A stretch of 64,000 nucleotides of DNA from a bacterium (GTDB lineage Bacteria; Vulcanimicrobiota; Vulcanimicrobiia; Vulcanimicrobiales; SCRA01). Every line of letters begins with the position of its first letter. The first letter of the stretch is position 1. Made by a program: the position numbers and the translations under genes. The stretch is taken from the NCBI GenBank assembly GCA_004298675.1, contig SCRI01000060.1, forward strand, positions 62,001 through 126,000, written 5' to 3'. Below are positions 63,880 through 64,000 of the stretch, piece after piece. The notes under the pieces are model-generated. The model saw nothing but the letters and a program-made list of their open reading frames with translations, had not been told where the DNA came from and did no database searches.

Positions 63880-63905
63880 AGTACGCCCTATCCACCGTAC
63901 TTTTT
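63880..63905 (+). terminator. Possible intrinsic terminator
   Basis: A 6-bp stem (AGTACG/CGTACT) with a 10-base loop, directly followed by a run of T. Weak, but the T-run makes it the better terminator candidate of the two after nrdJ. Confidence 0.35.
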
Positions 63906-64000
63906 GATTGTATGCTCATATTTCCACTTCGCAGGGATTTCGGTGAGTTACGGTAAGGCCGTGGGCGGCAAATCGAAGCCATCTCTCAACAACATGGCAA

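Larger units (their letters stand above)
63694..64000. other. Noncoding region after nrdJ
   Basis: No convincing gene in 307 bases. Its composition is more A/T-rich than the rest of the window. It contains two hairpins listed separately, and may hold the promoter and leader of a gene beyond the window edge. I could not match it to a known riboswitch class. Confidence 0.45.

Noticed and set aside
63694-64000. Riboswitch or small RNA after nrdJ
   Set aside because: Hairpins are present but no known class was matched; kept as unassigned noncoding sequence.

Overview
This is a GC-rich, gene-dense bacterial chromosome segment of 64 kb. It carries about 56 protein genes and no rRNA, tRNA, CRISPR array, insertion sequence or prophage that I can see. 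Most genes are packed head to tail, with 4-base ATGA/GTGA stop/start overlaps and many GTG/TTG starts. The gene order in the first 15 kb (rpsU, yqeY, nfeD, floA, phoH, pgpH, ybeY, dgkA, recO, then ruvX, a DUF1292 gene and mltG) resembles that of Bacillus and other deep-branching bacteria. The GC content, secreted lipoproteins and accessory genes suggest an uncultured environmental lineage, perhaps Eremiobacterota (WPS-2) or another member of the Terrabacteria side of the tree. This placement is a guess from general impression, not a search result.

Layout. 1-14.5 kb (minus): a housekeeping supercluster covering translation, RNA decay, membrane lipid recycling, c-di-AMP breakdown, recombination and cell wall. 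14.7-21.4 kb (plus): a lone molybdenum hydroxylase large subunit, then a MacAB-like export set (ATPase, double-FtsX permease, membrane fusion adaptor). 21.4-30.9 kb (minus): a long run from rpmE, prfA, prmC and pyrG through two glycosyltransferases, a secreted stalk-domain protein, a peptide-binding lipoprotein and a HIT protein. 31.5-38.6 kb (minus): leuCD, an orphan ABC ATPase, and a redox/secretion group (CxxCH protein, blue-copper protein, TPR protein, small secreted protein) with a two-component system. 38.7-43.2 kb (plus): a tight four-gene cassette of LuxE-like acyl-activating enzyme, LuxC-like acyl reductase, class III aminotransferase and a Gfo/Idh/MocA-like protein; together they could convert a carboxylic acid to an amine. 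43.2-45.7 kb (minus): a heme-copper oxidase with a CuA subunit, in which the usual active-site tyrosine position is asparagine. 46-58 kb (minus): a subtilisin-like lipoprotein, cinA, a full branched-chain amino-acid ABC transporter (livGFKHM), siroheme and NAD biosynthesis genes, and a dihydrolipoamide-dehydrogenase-like flavoprotein.

58.2-63.7 kb (plus): the most striking locus is a B12-dependent (class II) ribonucleotide reductase gene carrying two in-frame inteins. One is a 183-residue mini-intein and the other a 375-residue intein with LAGLIDADG endonuclease motifs. Each sits directly before one of the two cysteines expected to form the redox pair of the active site. The gene is preceded by a tandem pair of NrdR-box-like sites overlapping a plausible promoter. 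Patches of A/T-ending codons lie around the intein sites and at one intein-free conserved motif, suggesting co-conversion or past intein gain and loss.
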